Assembly: GCA_947034885.2 (NCBI GenBank)
Contig: OX344753.2
Span: 7,502,001-7,566,000 of the forward strand
DNA length: 64,000 nt
Direction: 5' to 3'
Source: Thuidium tamariscinum
Lineage: Eukaryota; Streptophyta; Bryopsida; Hypnales; Thuidiaceae
Position numbers and translations under genes: made by a program. Below the pieces are notes generated by a model. It did no database searches, had not been told where the DNA came from, and worked only from the letters and a program-made list of their open reading frames with translations. This document shows positions 12,556-24,280 of this stretch, in pieces. Position 1 is the stretch's first letter. Every line of letters begins with the position of its first letter.

Positions 12556-13288
12556 GGGTCATTGCAAGAAGCACTTACTATTTATGGCTCAAAATGGCCT
12601 ATTTCGATGAGTCCTCTAACTTTTGGAATAATCTTTTAAAAATAAAATAAAATATGGATAATTTGAAGAACAATGAAAATATTGTGTCTCTTAAAATTCA
12701 AACCTAAGAAAATTTAATTCTAAAAGTTATGTACAAAAAAAGCACAATAGAAAATATAATGAAAATAGAGACTTTGATGTTTGATTTAAAAAAAATAGTT
12801 TAATAATAATAATAATAATAAATATAATAAATAATTTTTTCTAACTTAAAGATGCTTCTCCTCAACCATTTTCACCTTTGAGAAAGATGCATTGTGTTCT
12901 CTACACATGCACAAAGGTAGTGTACTTGGAGCACATGTGAAAGTTGGACAATTTACTATTTTTAGGAAATCTCTTTGTGGGATTGTGTACCTATAGTAGA
13001 AGTATTTGCATGCCAACTTTGAACTCAAAATTTTCATTTTTGGGTTAAAAAATAGGACTACAAACCCCCCCAAAATGGCCAAGGTAGACATCCAATTGGA
13101 GTTTGTTCAAAAATAGTAAATTAATTTAAAGAAATTTCAAAAGATTATATAATGTTTAGAATTATTATATGTACCTTCATTTCAAGTTTTGTGTGAAATG
13201 GACAAACGACACAAAAATTATGAGTAAAAAATTACCTATCCAAAGCCAAGGGGACAAAAAATAAGACGAGTGTTTCTTGCAATCACCC
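12556..13288. mobile_element. Non-autonomous DNA transposon with 4-bp TSD, copy 2
   Basis: This 733-bp element has terminal inverted repeats GGGTCATTGCAAGAAGCACT and TGTTTCTTGCAATCACCC. It is flanked by the direct 4-mer TGGA at 12552-12555 and 13289-13292. Its interior includes a short AAT microsatellite (about 12806-12820) and an 81-codon ORF without recognisable domain. It has the same structure and size class as 6525-7243. It lies about 240 bp beyond the 3' end of the coiled-coil gene. Confidence 0.7.
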
Positions 13289-13529
13289 TGGACACTCTCA
13301 CATTTGCTCGCTTTTTATGAGCATTGCCTACTCAACCCTTCATACTTCAACTCTGAAATGAATCAATGGTGGACACCTTCTGCAAGTTTAGCGGGAAAGA
13401 TTTGATTGGCATTGATTTGCTTCGGACATCAATTGTACAGGGTTGCGTTGACGATGCTCTAACAATGTATGAAACTTCTTCCCATTCATTGTAGATGTAG
13501 CTTTTGTCAATGCAAAACCTCTCTACGAT

Positions 13530-16500
13530 CTAAAGCCAACCAAAGGTGAGGGATGTGTATGCATGGGGCAAGAATTTTAGTAGCAATTGAAAGAGGCAAA
13601 TCGGATATGTTTTAGAGACAGGAGTTGCGGATAGGGACAATGTAAACCTCGATGAATCGTCTGTTGCTGGGGAATCATCTGAGTCAGCTGCCAGTAAGAA
13701 ACGGTTTGGCATGGCCATGCTCGAACCAGGGCTGCCGTTGGTGAGTGCGAACTGTGTTGGAGAGCCCTGGCTAAGATGTTGTAGCCGCACCCTTGCTAAC
13801 TTGCTTGCCAACTCAGAGTCACCCACCTGCAGAAAAGATCACGTCCTTCAAATAAAACGCTTAAATTCTCAATATCCGACCTGCCATAGATGTTTTAGGC
13901 CAAGGTACGAAGATTATTTTACCTTGTTGCTTGCACACAAAGCCAAGTCACGGACAGTGATGACACTCTTGACTCGTTCAAGCACATTCGTTCGTCGTTG
14001 TGTCTTGAGCTCCTCCTCAAGTGTCACCTTGTCACTCCTCAGTTTGCTGTTCTCCAGCAGCAGTTGATTCGCCGTGTTTATCAAATCCATCTTCTCCATT
14101 GGCAGACGACCCTTCCGCGCATGGCCTCCAAAGAACTGGGAATGCAATCAATTTAGAAACATTAGTAGTCGATTTTCTTGTCTAGGGCAACTCGACCCAA
14201 TGTAGTCAATATGGGTTACCTTCTGATTCGTTTTCAGCATCTCCAGTTCAGATCGTAATGCCTCGTTCTCCTGCATCCAAAAACTGACATAAGATTAAGA
14301 TATGTTTCTGACGGATCGCTCTTGGATGGAAGAAAACAGCCTTCTGTAGGTAATAGGCATGATCACCAACCTTTCGCATGTGGAAGATCTCTGTTACAAG
14401 TTGAGAACGGGCAGAAGTCTCGTCTTTGAGACTATCTTCCAGCTGATGCCGGGAGGCTTCAATAGTGGTAAGCTGGGCTTGCAACGATTGGCACTCTTGA
14501 CGGAGTTCGTTATATTCAATTTTGTGAGCAGCTTCCGCTTGCTCATACATTTTCAACTTCGCCTGCAGCTGCTTAAACTTTGCAGTGTAGAGGTCCTGAA
14601 ATAGAAGTTGTTACCGATGTTTCAGGATGACTTAGATGCGCACACAAGGCAAGGTAGAGGACACTTCACTCAAATCTTTAGGGACCTGATCCCGTGCCAT
14701 AGACAGAGAAAAAGCTAATCTCAACAAATTCGACCCTTGCACCCAAAGTCATCTCTCCACAACTCAAACCATCTCTAAATGAAAGCACACTCATGAGGAG
14801 CTTTGGATAAAATGTTTAAAAAATGACACCAATCTTACTCTAAGGATAAGAGATAGAGTCATACCTGCAATGCATTAATTTCTTGCCTCAGGATATTCCT
14901 TTCAATGCCAACCTCGTCAGCACAACTTGGCTTCTGCTCGCTGGCTGCGTCAGGCGGCTTTATGGCCGCCTGCGGCGGCTGCTCTCTTGCTGCCGCCAAC
15001 TGCGCTCGCAGCTCGTCATTTTCTTGCTTCAACTGTGCCAGTGATTGCCATCAGCAGACGAGCACAGTAACTACAAAGCTACTTAATGTGTTTCGGACCG
15101 TGACGAAAGGACACTGAGGAGAATCAGTATGAACGCACCAGTAGCCAATTACAAGATTCACCAATAGCGAAACGCTGAGGACTGTAAGCGATGATTGCCA
15201 TGTTCTATTGAGAGAACTAGTCAATGCTTGCTCCCACAAGGTGAAACCAGTTACATTTCATTCAAAACAACGGCTTTCCCCGAGTGGGGAGATAAGTAAT
15301 GAGCTAACAGTGAACACTTAACTGTCCCCACCCAAACTGCCATGTGAACATTCCCATGCAGCATGGAATTTGCAGTATCTCATTCGACAAAGCCTGAAGC
15401 CGCACTCATCTTATTACAGACAAGGCGGCAGGAACACGCTTGCTTCAAAGTGCGTGTGCACTAACCTTGCCACGAATGAGAACAAGGGTGTCGTTCTTTG
15501 CATCCACAATCACACGCAGCAATGCAACACCGGCCTCCAACTTTTGCAACTGAGGATCCACATAGGAATTAATAGTCAGAAAGAGTCATTGCTTTGAATG
15601 GTTTCTAAGCCGTTCTCTGCAAATGTTAGGGTCAGGTTAAATAAAAAATTCATATCTGTGTGTGCACCTCATCTACAATCTTGTTTGGTCCCTCAGAGTC
15701 ACTTTTCTTGGGAGATTTGTTTTTCTGGTTGGGAATGGCTCTGAAATTCGGGAGCACATGCCTTTGAAACGCTTCCACAGATTGCAAGACGTTGCTTGCC
15801 AAGGTCGTGCTCTTGAGCACCACGGATTCGAGGCTTCGCAGGCGTCCGCCATAGGATGCTTCCTCATCCTCAATTGTTTTCCGCATCTTCTCCATCTCGG
15901 CCACGAGCTGCTCCTTCTCATTGGTGACTTTGTCCTTCTCGGAGACGGCTTGGGCAAGGCTTGCAGCGGCGGGTTCTAACAACCCCTTCACGCGCTCGAC
16001 CTCTCCCTTCAGCTTTTGTGTGGACGCATTCACCAGGGCAGACACTTCCACTTCACGATGTGCTCGCAGCCTCTGGAGCTCAAGTCTCTGTCGACAAAAT
16101 CAAAAAATGAACACAATGTCTTGTCAGAAACATACAATTCAATGCTCAAGGCATTGAATGCAAGCGCTGAAGAATGAGGAATTCCGATACTTTAATCATG
16201 TTCTGCCTACTCACTTGATTTTTCTCGCGGTTGATTAGGTCATTGAGCTGAAAACGAAGAATGTCATTCTCCTGTTGCAGAGACTTTGCCATCATTTCAG
16301 CCTCCGCTGCTCTGTGAACGGAGGACTTCTGTCTCTGTAATGAAACAGACACAGACAAAAGAAGCTTACTCCCAGGCTTCACCGTGGCCACATCAAACAA
16401 GGATCCCGAAAAACAGAATTAAGTGTCTAATTCCGATTTCCGACATCTAGTTCAGCTATAATTTGAGCTTTTTCGCCATTTCAATCTTTCAAGGTGTACT

Positions 16501-16662
16501 CCACCTTAAGAACAGAGTCTTGAAAAATGCGCAGTCAAAGGCAATCATAATCACAATTACAAATTGGAATGTAAGAAAACGGTTCTGTTTTCGATAACCA
16601 TGACATCAAATAGTCGGGATGGAGTCAAGCAACAATACGTTAGCACATCATACCTGACTCAT
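13530..16662 (-). CDS. Coiled-coil protein, nine exons (function unknown)
   Basis: I do not recognise this gene by name. On the minus strand I reconstruct nine exons: 16654-16662, 16215-16334, 15668-16087, 15466-15549, 14865-15032, 14371-14595, 14220-14270, 13923-14135 and 13530-13826. They total 1,587 nt, about 528 residues. Every junction is GT-AG and every intron is phase 0. The start ATG at 16662 follows GCCACC; exon 1 encodes only Met-Ser-Gln. The protein is rich in Glu, Lys, Gln, Leu and Arg in heptad-like order (for example LQQENDILRFQL, LKQENDELRAQL, ENEALRSELEML). Breaks are a Pro/Ala linker near residue 235 and a Ser/Asp-rich C-terminal part. There is no signal peptide, membrane span or enzymatic motif. 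A role as a scaffold or as a cytoskeleton- or vesicle-associated protein is possible but inferred from the coiled coil only. The last about 27 residues could be intron read-through. Confidence 0.75.
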
Positions 16663-17330
16663 GGTGGCAGTAGGATTCAAGCGGTTCGCAGATTCGTGAC
16701 CTAATTTCCGAGCATGAAGACAGAACATGTGAAGTTAGAGCTCTCGACGTGCATTCATGATGGACCCAGAAATTGCTCCTTGACACACAACGCAAGCTAT
16801 TGCCTGCAAGTTCAACTCTGCAAACTGCATAATCAAGTAGATTTTAAGTCTAACTCAAAAACAATTTCGAGTTTACAGGCAAACATGCAATTCACGCCCG
16901 ACAAATCTGATGATCGTACTACATACCCTGAATTCTCTGGCATAAACAAGAAGATGTACCGTGATGAGCATTTCTCAAGGGCAGTAGTTGAAACAAATCA
17001 CTGAAATGAGACTGCAATAGCTTCGACGACAATCGTGCCTTTGCTTTGAAATGAACCAGTTTCGCCGAGTGCTCTGATATTTTTCGCGTTTATTTGGCGA
17101 ACTCAGAATTCTCTTAAGTACTCTCTAGTTAGGTACGTTATGAAGATGTAGACAACACCAGATTGAGTTTCAGTTGAATCTTGCGAAAGAATCAGCAAGT
17201 TTTTACGTCATGATAGTGCGAGTGATAGTGTCAGTAGAAGTATTTCTTCTTGTTTCATGCCGGCTGCTAAGAGCTTTGTCTTCGCTACTGTTTCTTCGCG
17301 GGAGCTGAAAAGTTTGATCAACCCTAGGAT
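16663..17330 (-). promoter_or_regulatory. Upstream region of the coiled-coil gene
   Basis: Non-repetitive sequence of more balanced composition lies directly upstream of the ATG at 16662 and likely holds the 5' UTR and promoter. I cannot identify a TATA box or transcription start with confidence. A plus-strand ORF at 16714-17004 has no recognisable domain. Confidence 0.35.
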
Positions 17331-18450
17331 TCATCTGCGGTGCTTGCTAGCCTTGGATTCCATTCGAACAAGCACAATTTCACTCCAACCCTAATTTAAC
17401 TCCCGAATCACCAAGCCATCGCTTCCAATTCGCTTGCTCACGTCATGTCTATGAAGCTTAGAATACCAGTATCCATGCGCGTGAATCTGCTTGTAAATTG
17501 GACCATCCGTAACCTTTTCTGGACTTGACTCCGATCCCTATTCTGATCCATCCAGAACAGTTTTTTCTTCACTCGCATACATCAGTATGCAGCTTCTCAT
17601 TCTCTTGATTCAAACCATGATGCACTTGAAACCTTCGTGGCAAATCGGCTTCCAAAATCTTCATCAACTTCCTCTTATTTCAAATTTCACCCGTTCGTTG
17701 CACTTATCGTAGTTTGGAGAAATAGTAAAACACACTCCAGTTGAAATCACTCCAGCGGTTGATCCCACTTCGTTCCGAGAGAAGTCTCTTAAAGTACGAC
17801 GTTCTAACTTGCTTGAAAGCAATGTAGGGTTTCCAAGACACCAAAACGAATCCAAAACGCTCCGAAATTGAATCCAAACTAATCTTAATTTTAGACCAGC
17901 CGGCGCAATTCTCACAAGTTCGACATAGAATCTCCACATAATTTAAATCCCCCAACAATAGTCAATCATTCTACAGAAATGGCATCTGAAAAGCAAATTC
18001 CTCTGTTTCAGCAATGCCACGCATCTTAACTTCATCTTCTTTGACATAGCCACACTTCCAAAGCAAATCCATTTGATCAATAACAGCGGCCTGCTTACAG
18101 AAGTTTTCGTCAGTGGCTCCAATGTCTTGCACGTAAACTACCAAAACATCGAATCTTTTCACTACAATTCATAAACACTTCAACTACTGAGCAACTTAAA
18201 GTTCCTGAAGAAATTTGCGTCGATTCCCGGGACCATCTTCCCAAAGTCGACGATATCAGCTATCCCCCAAACACAAATTCAGAATTGTACTAATCATACA
18301 TGATTTCTCCGACTCATAGCAGTCGAGAAGAAATGCGGCGATCCCGTGCAGGACATTCTTTCTGGCTGCATCCTCGTCTAATTCCTGTTCAACGACGGCG
18401 CCGGGTTCTTTGGCAACTGACCTTTGTCACCACCAGGTCACGTGACATTT
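17331..18450 (-). other. Unique island with gene-like fragments and a G-box
   Basis: Composition is balanced and no repeat is seen. On the minus strand, about 18300-18410 gives an open stretch reading EQELDEDAARKNVLHGIAAF, then LLDCYESEK. After a possible intron ending in AG near 18265, another stretch reads VDFGKMVPGIDANFF and stops near 18189. A third ORF (17971-18162) reads KRFDVLVVYVQDIG. No start codon or complete gene model links them. A palindromic G-box core (CACGTG, within GTCACGTGAC) lies near 18438-18447. It may be a gene remnant or a non-coding transcript. Confidence 0.3.
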
Positions 18451-19591
18451 ATGCCCCTGTTCACACTTCTATGGAGTAAGCATCTAACCAGATATTGTAT
18501 TAGTGAGTTCAAGCTCACGTACTGTAGATACATACCATACGTAAATACATACCTATGGTAGATCCATATGTATGTATAGTACGTACTATACTGTAGATGC
18601 ATACAGTTTCATAATTAACTCCCAAAAATTTGGAAGATGTCAAAATTTAGAAAATTATTTACTAAAAATTTGAAAAAATTGTTCTTGAAAAAAATTAGAA
18701 AAAGGAACACAATTACACATGAATAGAAAGAATCAATTCAAAATAAGGAGTATCTTCATAAAGTGCTGAAAATGAAAAAATTCCTATTTGTCCGTCGAAT
18801 TGTCAAATTGCAAAAAGTAAAATTTTTTGACATGAACTACTCTAAAAATCATCTAGATGTACGATAGATTTGTTCTCAATTTTACTAGCACATGTATTAT
18901 CCAATTTTGTGTGAAAATCAAATTATTAAAGAATTTGAAGTTCTACTATTTTAAAATACCAATTCATCCACATATTTTGCCTTGCTACTTATGACATCTT
19001 TAATTGAAGATCTTTACTTGTATAAAAAATTTGTATAGATTTCAAATCTCAATTTTTTTTTTAAATTCATCATTTCAATTTGCCAATTGATTCACTAAAA
19101 GTATTAATAGGTGAATACAACAAAGACTACTACTATTTTGTTCACACTTGCAATGACAAACTTGTAATCAACTATAACCTTTAAAGTATGAACCAAAAGA
19201 ACTTGAAATTTTAATTGAAAATGTCTAATATTACAGCAATTAAATTATTTATTTATTTATTTATTTTTTATTTTAAAATAATTTTATAATTAAATTTCAA
19301 TTTAGCTCATTTGTCACACTTTGTAGTTTAGGGTTTTTTAGTATTGCCAAAGAGTATCCAAAATTAATGATCTCAAGTTGAAATTTTTGTAGTCTATTCC
19401 CATACTAGGTAAGCATGTTTCTACCAAAGAGAATTTTTAAAATCCATATTTTTCTTTCCTCTTCATGTGCTCTAATAAGCCTCCCTTGTGTATGTACTTT
19501 TGATCATTCAAGATGGTTTTGAAATCATTCTTTTGGTGAAATCTCTTCATCATAAAGTTATCCCAAATTTTCAATTTTCAATTTTAAGAAA
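18451..19591. other. AT-rich intergenic DNA with fragmentary repeats
   Basis: Near 19300-19560 a reverse-oriented segment resembles 90-345 (landmarks AGTTTAGGGTTTTTTAGTA and CATTCTTTTGGTGAAAT), so it is a fragment of the 4-bp-TSD family or its flank. An (ATTT)n microsatellite lies near 19246-19268. No gene is seen. Confidence 0.45.
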
Positions 19592-19942
19592 CATAAGAGG
19601 ACTTCTGGCCAATTTAGAAGACTGGGAGTTCCCAAATGCTAGGAATGCATCGGGAACTCTAGGAACACTGTGCTAATGTGGTCAAGCGACTACCATGTCA
19701 AAAAATTCTAATTATTTATTTATTTTAATTTATTATTAAAGATTTTTAAAAGATTTTTTTTCAAAAAAATATTTAAATCATTTTCTTGCTTTTTAATACA
19801 TCCTCAAGTTCTTTGGAAAAAATTTTATTTATTTTTTCAAATTTTAAAAATTCAGACCAATAAAGGGCTGGTCTGCAGTAGTGGAAACAATTTCAGGGAA
19901 CAACCCTCAAACAGTCTTCTGGGGGCCCTGAAATCCTCTTAT
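19592..19942. mobile_element. MITE family 4, copy c
   Basis: About 351 bp with ends CATAAGAGGACTTCTGG and CTGAAATCCTCTTATG. Family blocks present are GAAGACTGGGAGTTCCCAAA, AATGTGGTCAAGCGAC and CAGACCAATAAAGGGCTGG. The longest copy of the family here. Confidence 0.65.
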
Positions 19943-20576
19943 GAAATTTCTCCCAATTTTTTACAAATTAAAATGTCAAAGTACCCATTTTCATGAAATT
20001 TTGCACTTTTCTAGTTCTCCTATTTAAAGATTTTTTTCTATGATTTTCCTTCCTAGGATACCTTCTTCTTAAAGATACATACATTGAACATATTTTTTTA
20101 ATTTTAAAAAAATTCTAATTATACAATACTCTCCAAAAAATCATGAGTACTATAACAAATGCCCCAAAAACTACATAATGTTTCATGCATTACCCCTAAC
20201 ATCCAAGTATAAATTCTATTTACAAGGGTTGGAAATAAAAGTGCCTATGTGACAACCTAGTTGGAACTTTGCCAACAAACTCTTCTTCATGGTGGCCAAT
20301 GAAGCATTCATTGCTACATGAAATTGGCCTCTAAGTTGAATTGTCAAGTGATTACATTGTTGCTAGTGCGACTCATAAAACTCATATTGCATGACCTGGT
20401 AGTTACTATAGTAAATTGTTTGCAATTTCAAAGGAGATGTACAAACAACATGGTAGGCAAACAACAACAAACAATTTTGCACAAATAAACAAATATTTAT
20501 AAAATTATTAAAAAAAAAACATGTCCCTACTTCCTATGCCTTATACATCACTACTTCAAGTAACATTATCTATCTA

Positions 20577-20909
20577 TCCAATCATTGCATGTAAATGGTC
20601 ATTATCATTGTAGTAATTTGTATGGTTTATAGATTATAATTGTTTGCAATAAAACTCTTGACCATTAAGCACCACCCTACCCAAGATCCAATTTCTAATT
20701 AATTGCAATGCTAGCTAGAATACAATGGTACTGTACAACAAAAACAATGCCCTTTATGAACTAGGCCATTGTCCCTTCCCCTCCAATCTTCGTGCCATCA
20801 ACTTAGAAGCTATGATTAAAGCAAACACCTTCTTTCCTATTGACAATACAATTAAACAACTCACTCACAATCTCAAATATTAACTAGATACTATCCTAAA
20901 GTTATGATA
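20577..20909. repeat. Dispersed repeat, partner at 555-905
   Basis: About 330 bp matches 555-905 in the same orientation with scattered changes (shared block CATGTAAATGGTCATT). The flanks (19943-20576 and 20910-21168) show nothing further. Confidence 0.6.
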
Positions 20910-21168
20910 TTTTCCAACATTTGCAAATTCCATGTTCAATACCACAAAAAATCACCAACACCTTCCAATGCCTTTTTGCTCAAAGCAATAGTGCAAAATC
21001 CTACTTTTAGAATGTGGCAATACCTCTCTAAGGTTTACTAAGTGGCCAAGTAAGGCTAAATGTAGACATGAAATAGGAGTCAGTGACATTCAACACTATA
21101 TTATTATAACACGCAACTTCCAATGGTTGATGTGGGAATATCTAAAAGTGGTGTCAAACGGCTAATGA

Positions 21169-21487
21169 CATTAGAGGAGATTTGAGCCTTACAAGTTTCC
21201 AAATGCTAAGAACATTGCCACATCAACAGTTTGATATGGTCAAGCAATAGCCACATCAAATAAGATTTATTAACTAATTACATTCATTAAATATTAAATA
21301 TTTTTCATAAAAAATTTGGAAAAAATGATTCTTTAAATCTTTTTTTGCTTTTTTATACATTCTGAAAATTTTGAATTTTTATAGAAGTTTAAAAATTTAG
21401 ACCAATAGTGACTAGTTTATATCATTGGGAATAATTTCAAGGAATGAACTTGAAACAATCTCTTAGAGGCTAAAAATTCCTCTAATG
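21169..21487. mobile_element. MITE family 4, copy d
   Basis: About 319 bp with ends CATTAGAGGAGATTTGAG and ATTCCTCTAATG, the clearest terminal symmetry of the family. The internal layout is as in copy c (GGTCAAGCAATAGCCACATC; AGACCAATAGTGACTAG). Confidence 0.7.
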
Positions 21488-22416
21488 ATAGAAGACAATA
21501 CTTCCAAATCATTTCAACTACAAAACTACAACCATTTTATAGTTGCAGTCATTTCTTAGTCAAATTCAATTTTTGTGCAAGTATAGTCATAGTCATTTTC
21601 TAGATAAATTTAGGTTTTTGGCAATAGTAGATTGACATAGTGGATTCCATGAAGCTTAGACATGTCTACATCAACAACTATCATGAATACTAGATGGAGA
21701 ATAGGTCACATCAATTTTGAATTGAAATTCTATCACACTCTCAAATCCTACACTTCATTTAACACTTGTTTTGTGACTCGAACAATGTGTAGGTAAGATT
21801 TGGTATGAACAACAATAACTAAAATCAAAAGGACAATCATATTAATAGAATGCTTTTGTTATTGCTTAACTAGTCCTCACGGACAAGTTTTTCTTCTTCA
21901 AGTGACTATTTGTTGAAGGTGGTGATTGTTTAGACAACTTCAAAGAAACCAAATCAAAGACAATTTGGTTCTATCTTCATGAAGGATAAAGTGGGAGCAT
22001 ACAAAACCATCAACATAAGCAATCCTTCATGGTTAGAAGCACCTTTGTCAAAAAAATAATATTTTTGTAGTATTAGCAAGTGAAATTCATGAATATTCAA
22101 GAAAAGATAGATTTTTTAGATGCCATAGGCAATTTCTTTGATTTTTCAAAGTATGGATTGCCTAAACCACTTAAACTATCCGATAGGTGCACCCAAATCT
22201 AAACTCTCCGAAAATCAATAGTTGACACTTGACAAATTAAAGTTAAGTATGTGTCCTTCAAATGCATCAACGAATCAACATTAAGCATTTGGAGGACATA
22301 TGTCCCTAAAGTTTAGGGACATAATTGGGTGAGTCTAAAGACAAAGAATAAGGTATATTAAGTCTACCTATGACAAGCCAAATGCCATCCAACCCATGAG
22401 AGGCAAAATTGTAGTA
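21488..22416. other. AT-rich intergenic DNA, nothing recognised
   Basis: No ORF, RNA gene or repeat end is recognised in this stretch. Confidence 0.5.
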
Positions 22417-22821
22417 AGGTAGAACCACCTATAACCAATGGCCACCCCATAGCCAACCTACTGATGGATGTATTTCCAACCAACACTAGAATGGTTTTTT
22501 TTTCTTGTTTCTAAAGTTAGGACTAAAAGTTCATGGCACATGTCCCAAAATAGTGTGCAAGAAAGTAGGAAGGAGTGAGTAAAAAAGTAGTCTTTTGTGT
22601 GATCAAAATTAGAAGACTCTACAGATTGGCATTGGATCGAGCACACTTTTCGCCTTCTAAAATTCATAGTCATTTCTATTCATGTGATAAAATTACCAAA
22701 GTAATCATTGCAATCTTCATCATTTTTATCTTTACACCTTTAAAAATATTTTTTGTTGCCTTGCACTACACCAGAAAATGTTTAAAATACCTTCAATGAT
22801 CAGTGACGAGTGGTTCTACCT
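22417..22821. mobile_element. MITE family 2, copy 1
   Basis: This 405-bp element has terminal inverted repeats AGGTAGAACCACC and GTGGTTCTACCT and is flanked by TA at 22415-22416 and 22822-22823. Other copies are at 38750-39149 and 49860-50282. A TA target suggests a Tc1/mariner-type (Stowaway-like) origin. The ORFs on both strands are not conserved between copies. Confidence 0.75.
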
Positions 22822-23193
22822 TAATGGTATACATACCCAAATCTGAAATGTACACCACTAGAATATTTTGGCTTATGATGGGTCGGCTGACATTTTTGCC
22901 TGGGGCTATCCTTACCTTAAGATCAGGTGAGGGAATTGGAGTTTCTACCTTACATGTATGCTGTTTCCTAAGTCCATGACGCTCACTTAATGAATTGTGG
23001 CTGGTGGAAATAAGTCCACGCACAGAGCTGTACAACTTATTAAACTCCCCATATCAAACTCAGTCCTTTGAGTGCAGTCCATTTTCAAAAGATTCAAAAT
23101 GCTTGGTATGCTCTGTACACAGACTTCCATATGCAGACAATCAAGTACCAATTCACGCACAATCTGCTGCATCTGGGCAGGCCTTTGAATTCA
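22822..23193. other. Intergenic DNA, nothing recognised
   Basis: Moderately balanced composition. Several overlapping short ORFs with no recognisable domain. No repeat ends seen. Confidence 0.4.
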
Positions 23194-23560
23194 CACTACG
23201 GGGTGTCACGGCTCCTCAGAGAAACTCAATTACCAAAGTTGGAGAGATTTTTCGGGAGCCAATGAAAATTGCCGTAGAATGGAGGAGTCGTGACACCCCT
23301 TTCATTTGTTCATAACGATTCCGCAAGAATTTCTGGCTCACACAGTTGGGTTGGGAGCTCTGATACTTGTGCCAAGTCGAAGGCTTCAAGAAATTCCGTG
23401 AGAAATTTTTCATAAATGCCGTTTCTTCACCTCACGGAGGAGAAGAAACGGCACTCCGTTTTCTCTAAGAATTTCATGTCCGCCTTTCGCTCCCGGTGCA
23501 CCATGTACTCTTTCTCACGGAATTTTGAGGACTTCGGAAGTGCCGTGACACCCCCTAGTA
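23194..23560. mobile_element. Possible CACTA-ended MITE
   Basis: A segment of about 367 bp opens with CACTACGGGGTGTCACGGC and closes with GCCGTGACACCCCCTAGTA. After one mismatch in the terminal pentamer, this resembles the CACTA/TAGTG ends of the CMC (EnSpm) superfamily. An internal perfect hairpin pairs 23417-23428 with 23442-23453 (TGCCGTTTCTTC arms). I cannot find a convincing 3-bp TSD, so the class is tentative. Confidence 0.45.
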
Positions 23561-24280
23561 GCTTTGTAGCCAAACTCAACCTAGCTAGGCTATGTGGCCT
23601 TGAGTGCAAGATGTAAGTTATGCTAAACAAGTTGGTTTTTTCCAATCCACAGTACCAATGATCTCAAAATAGGTCCAGGGTTTTTAGCCAAATGTTCATT
23701 TTTGGAAGATTTTTTTTGAACTTACACTGAGGACATGAAGAAATTATGTAGCACTTGAGCGAAATTTAGCCAGTTTGGGGATGACTGATCCACACTGGCT
23801 GGGCCGGGTGCGCATGCGTGTTCCTCTTGTGGCCTAGTGTGGAAACTGACTTCCACAGGGCCAATCCATATTAATTGCTGGACATGAAGGAAACACAGAC
23901 CTCGATGACATGACAGGGGCCGTCATAACCTACTGTTTGAAGGAAGCTAGTTCGTGAGTGAGTGAGGGTACCACTTGCTAGCTGCAACAAGCAGGCAATA
24001 ATGCACAAGATTTTGGGTACCAGCCTACCAAATAGAATGCATCATAGAGATCCTCATTAATGAGGGCTTGAAGTTGTGACATGAATTGAAATATTGATTT
24101 CGAACCTACTGTAAGTTATGGAGTTATATATGAGTGTACAGTTGCCCACAGTCACTGGAAAACAAAAAGGGAAGGACATTTGGTAGAACAGAGTAGCCTG
24201 GTGATATGTGCAACACATTTGGATGATTCTTTACACATCACTCACATCACATGAAGGCCAGCTGAAATTCACACCAACTT
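23561..24280. other. Intergenic DNA, nothing recognised
   Basis: No gene, RNA gene or repeat terminus recognised. Confidence 0.45.

Noticed and set aside
18540..18605. GTATGTA/TACATAC-rich stretch as a regulatory array
   Set aside because: Short degenerate simple sequence (about 65 bp) with alternating TAC/GTA words; most likely a decayed microsatellite.
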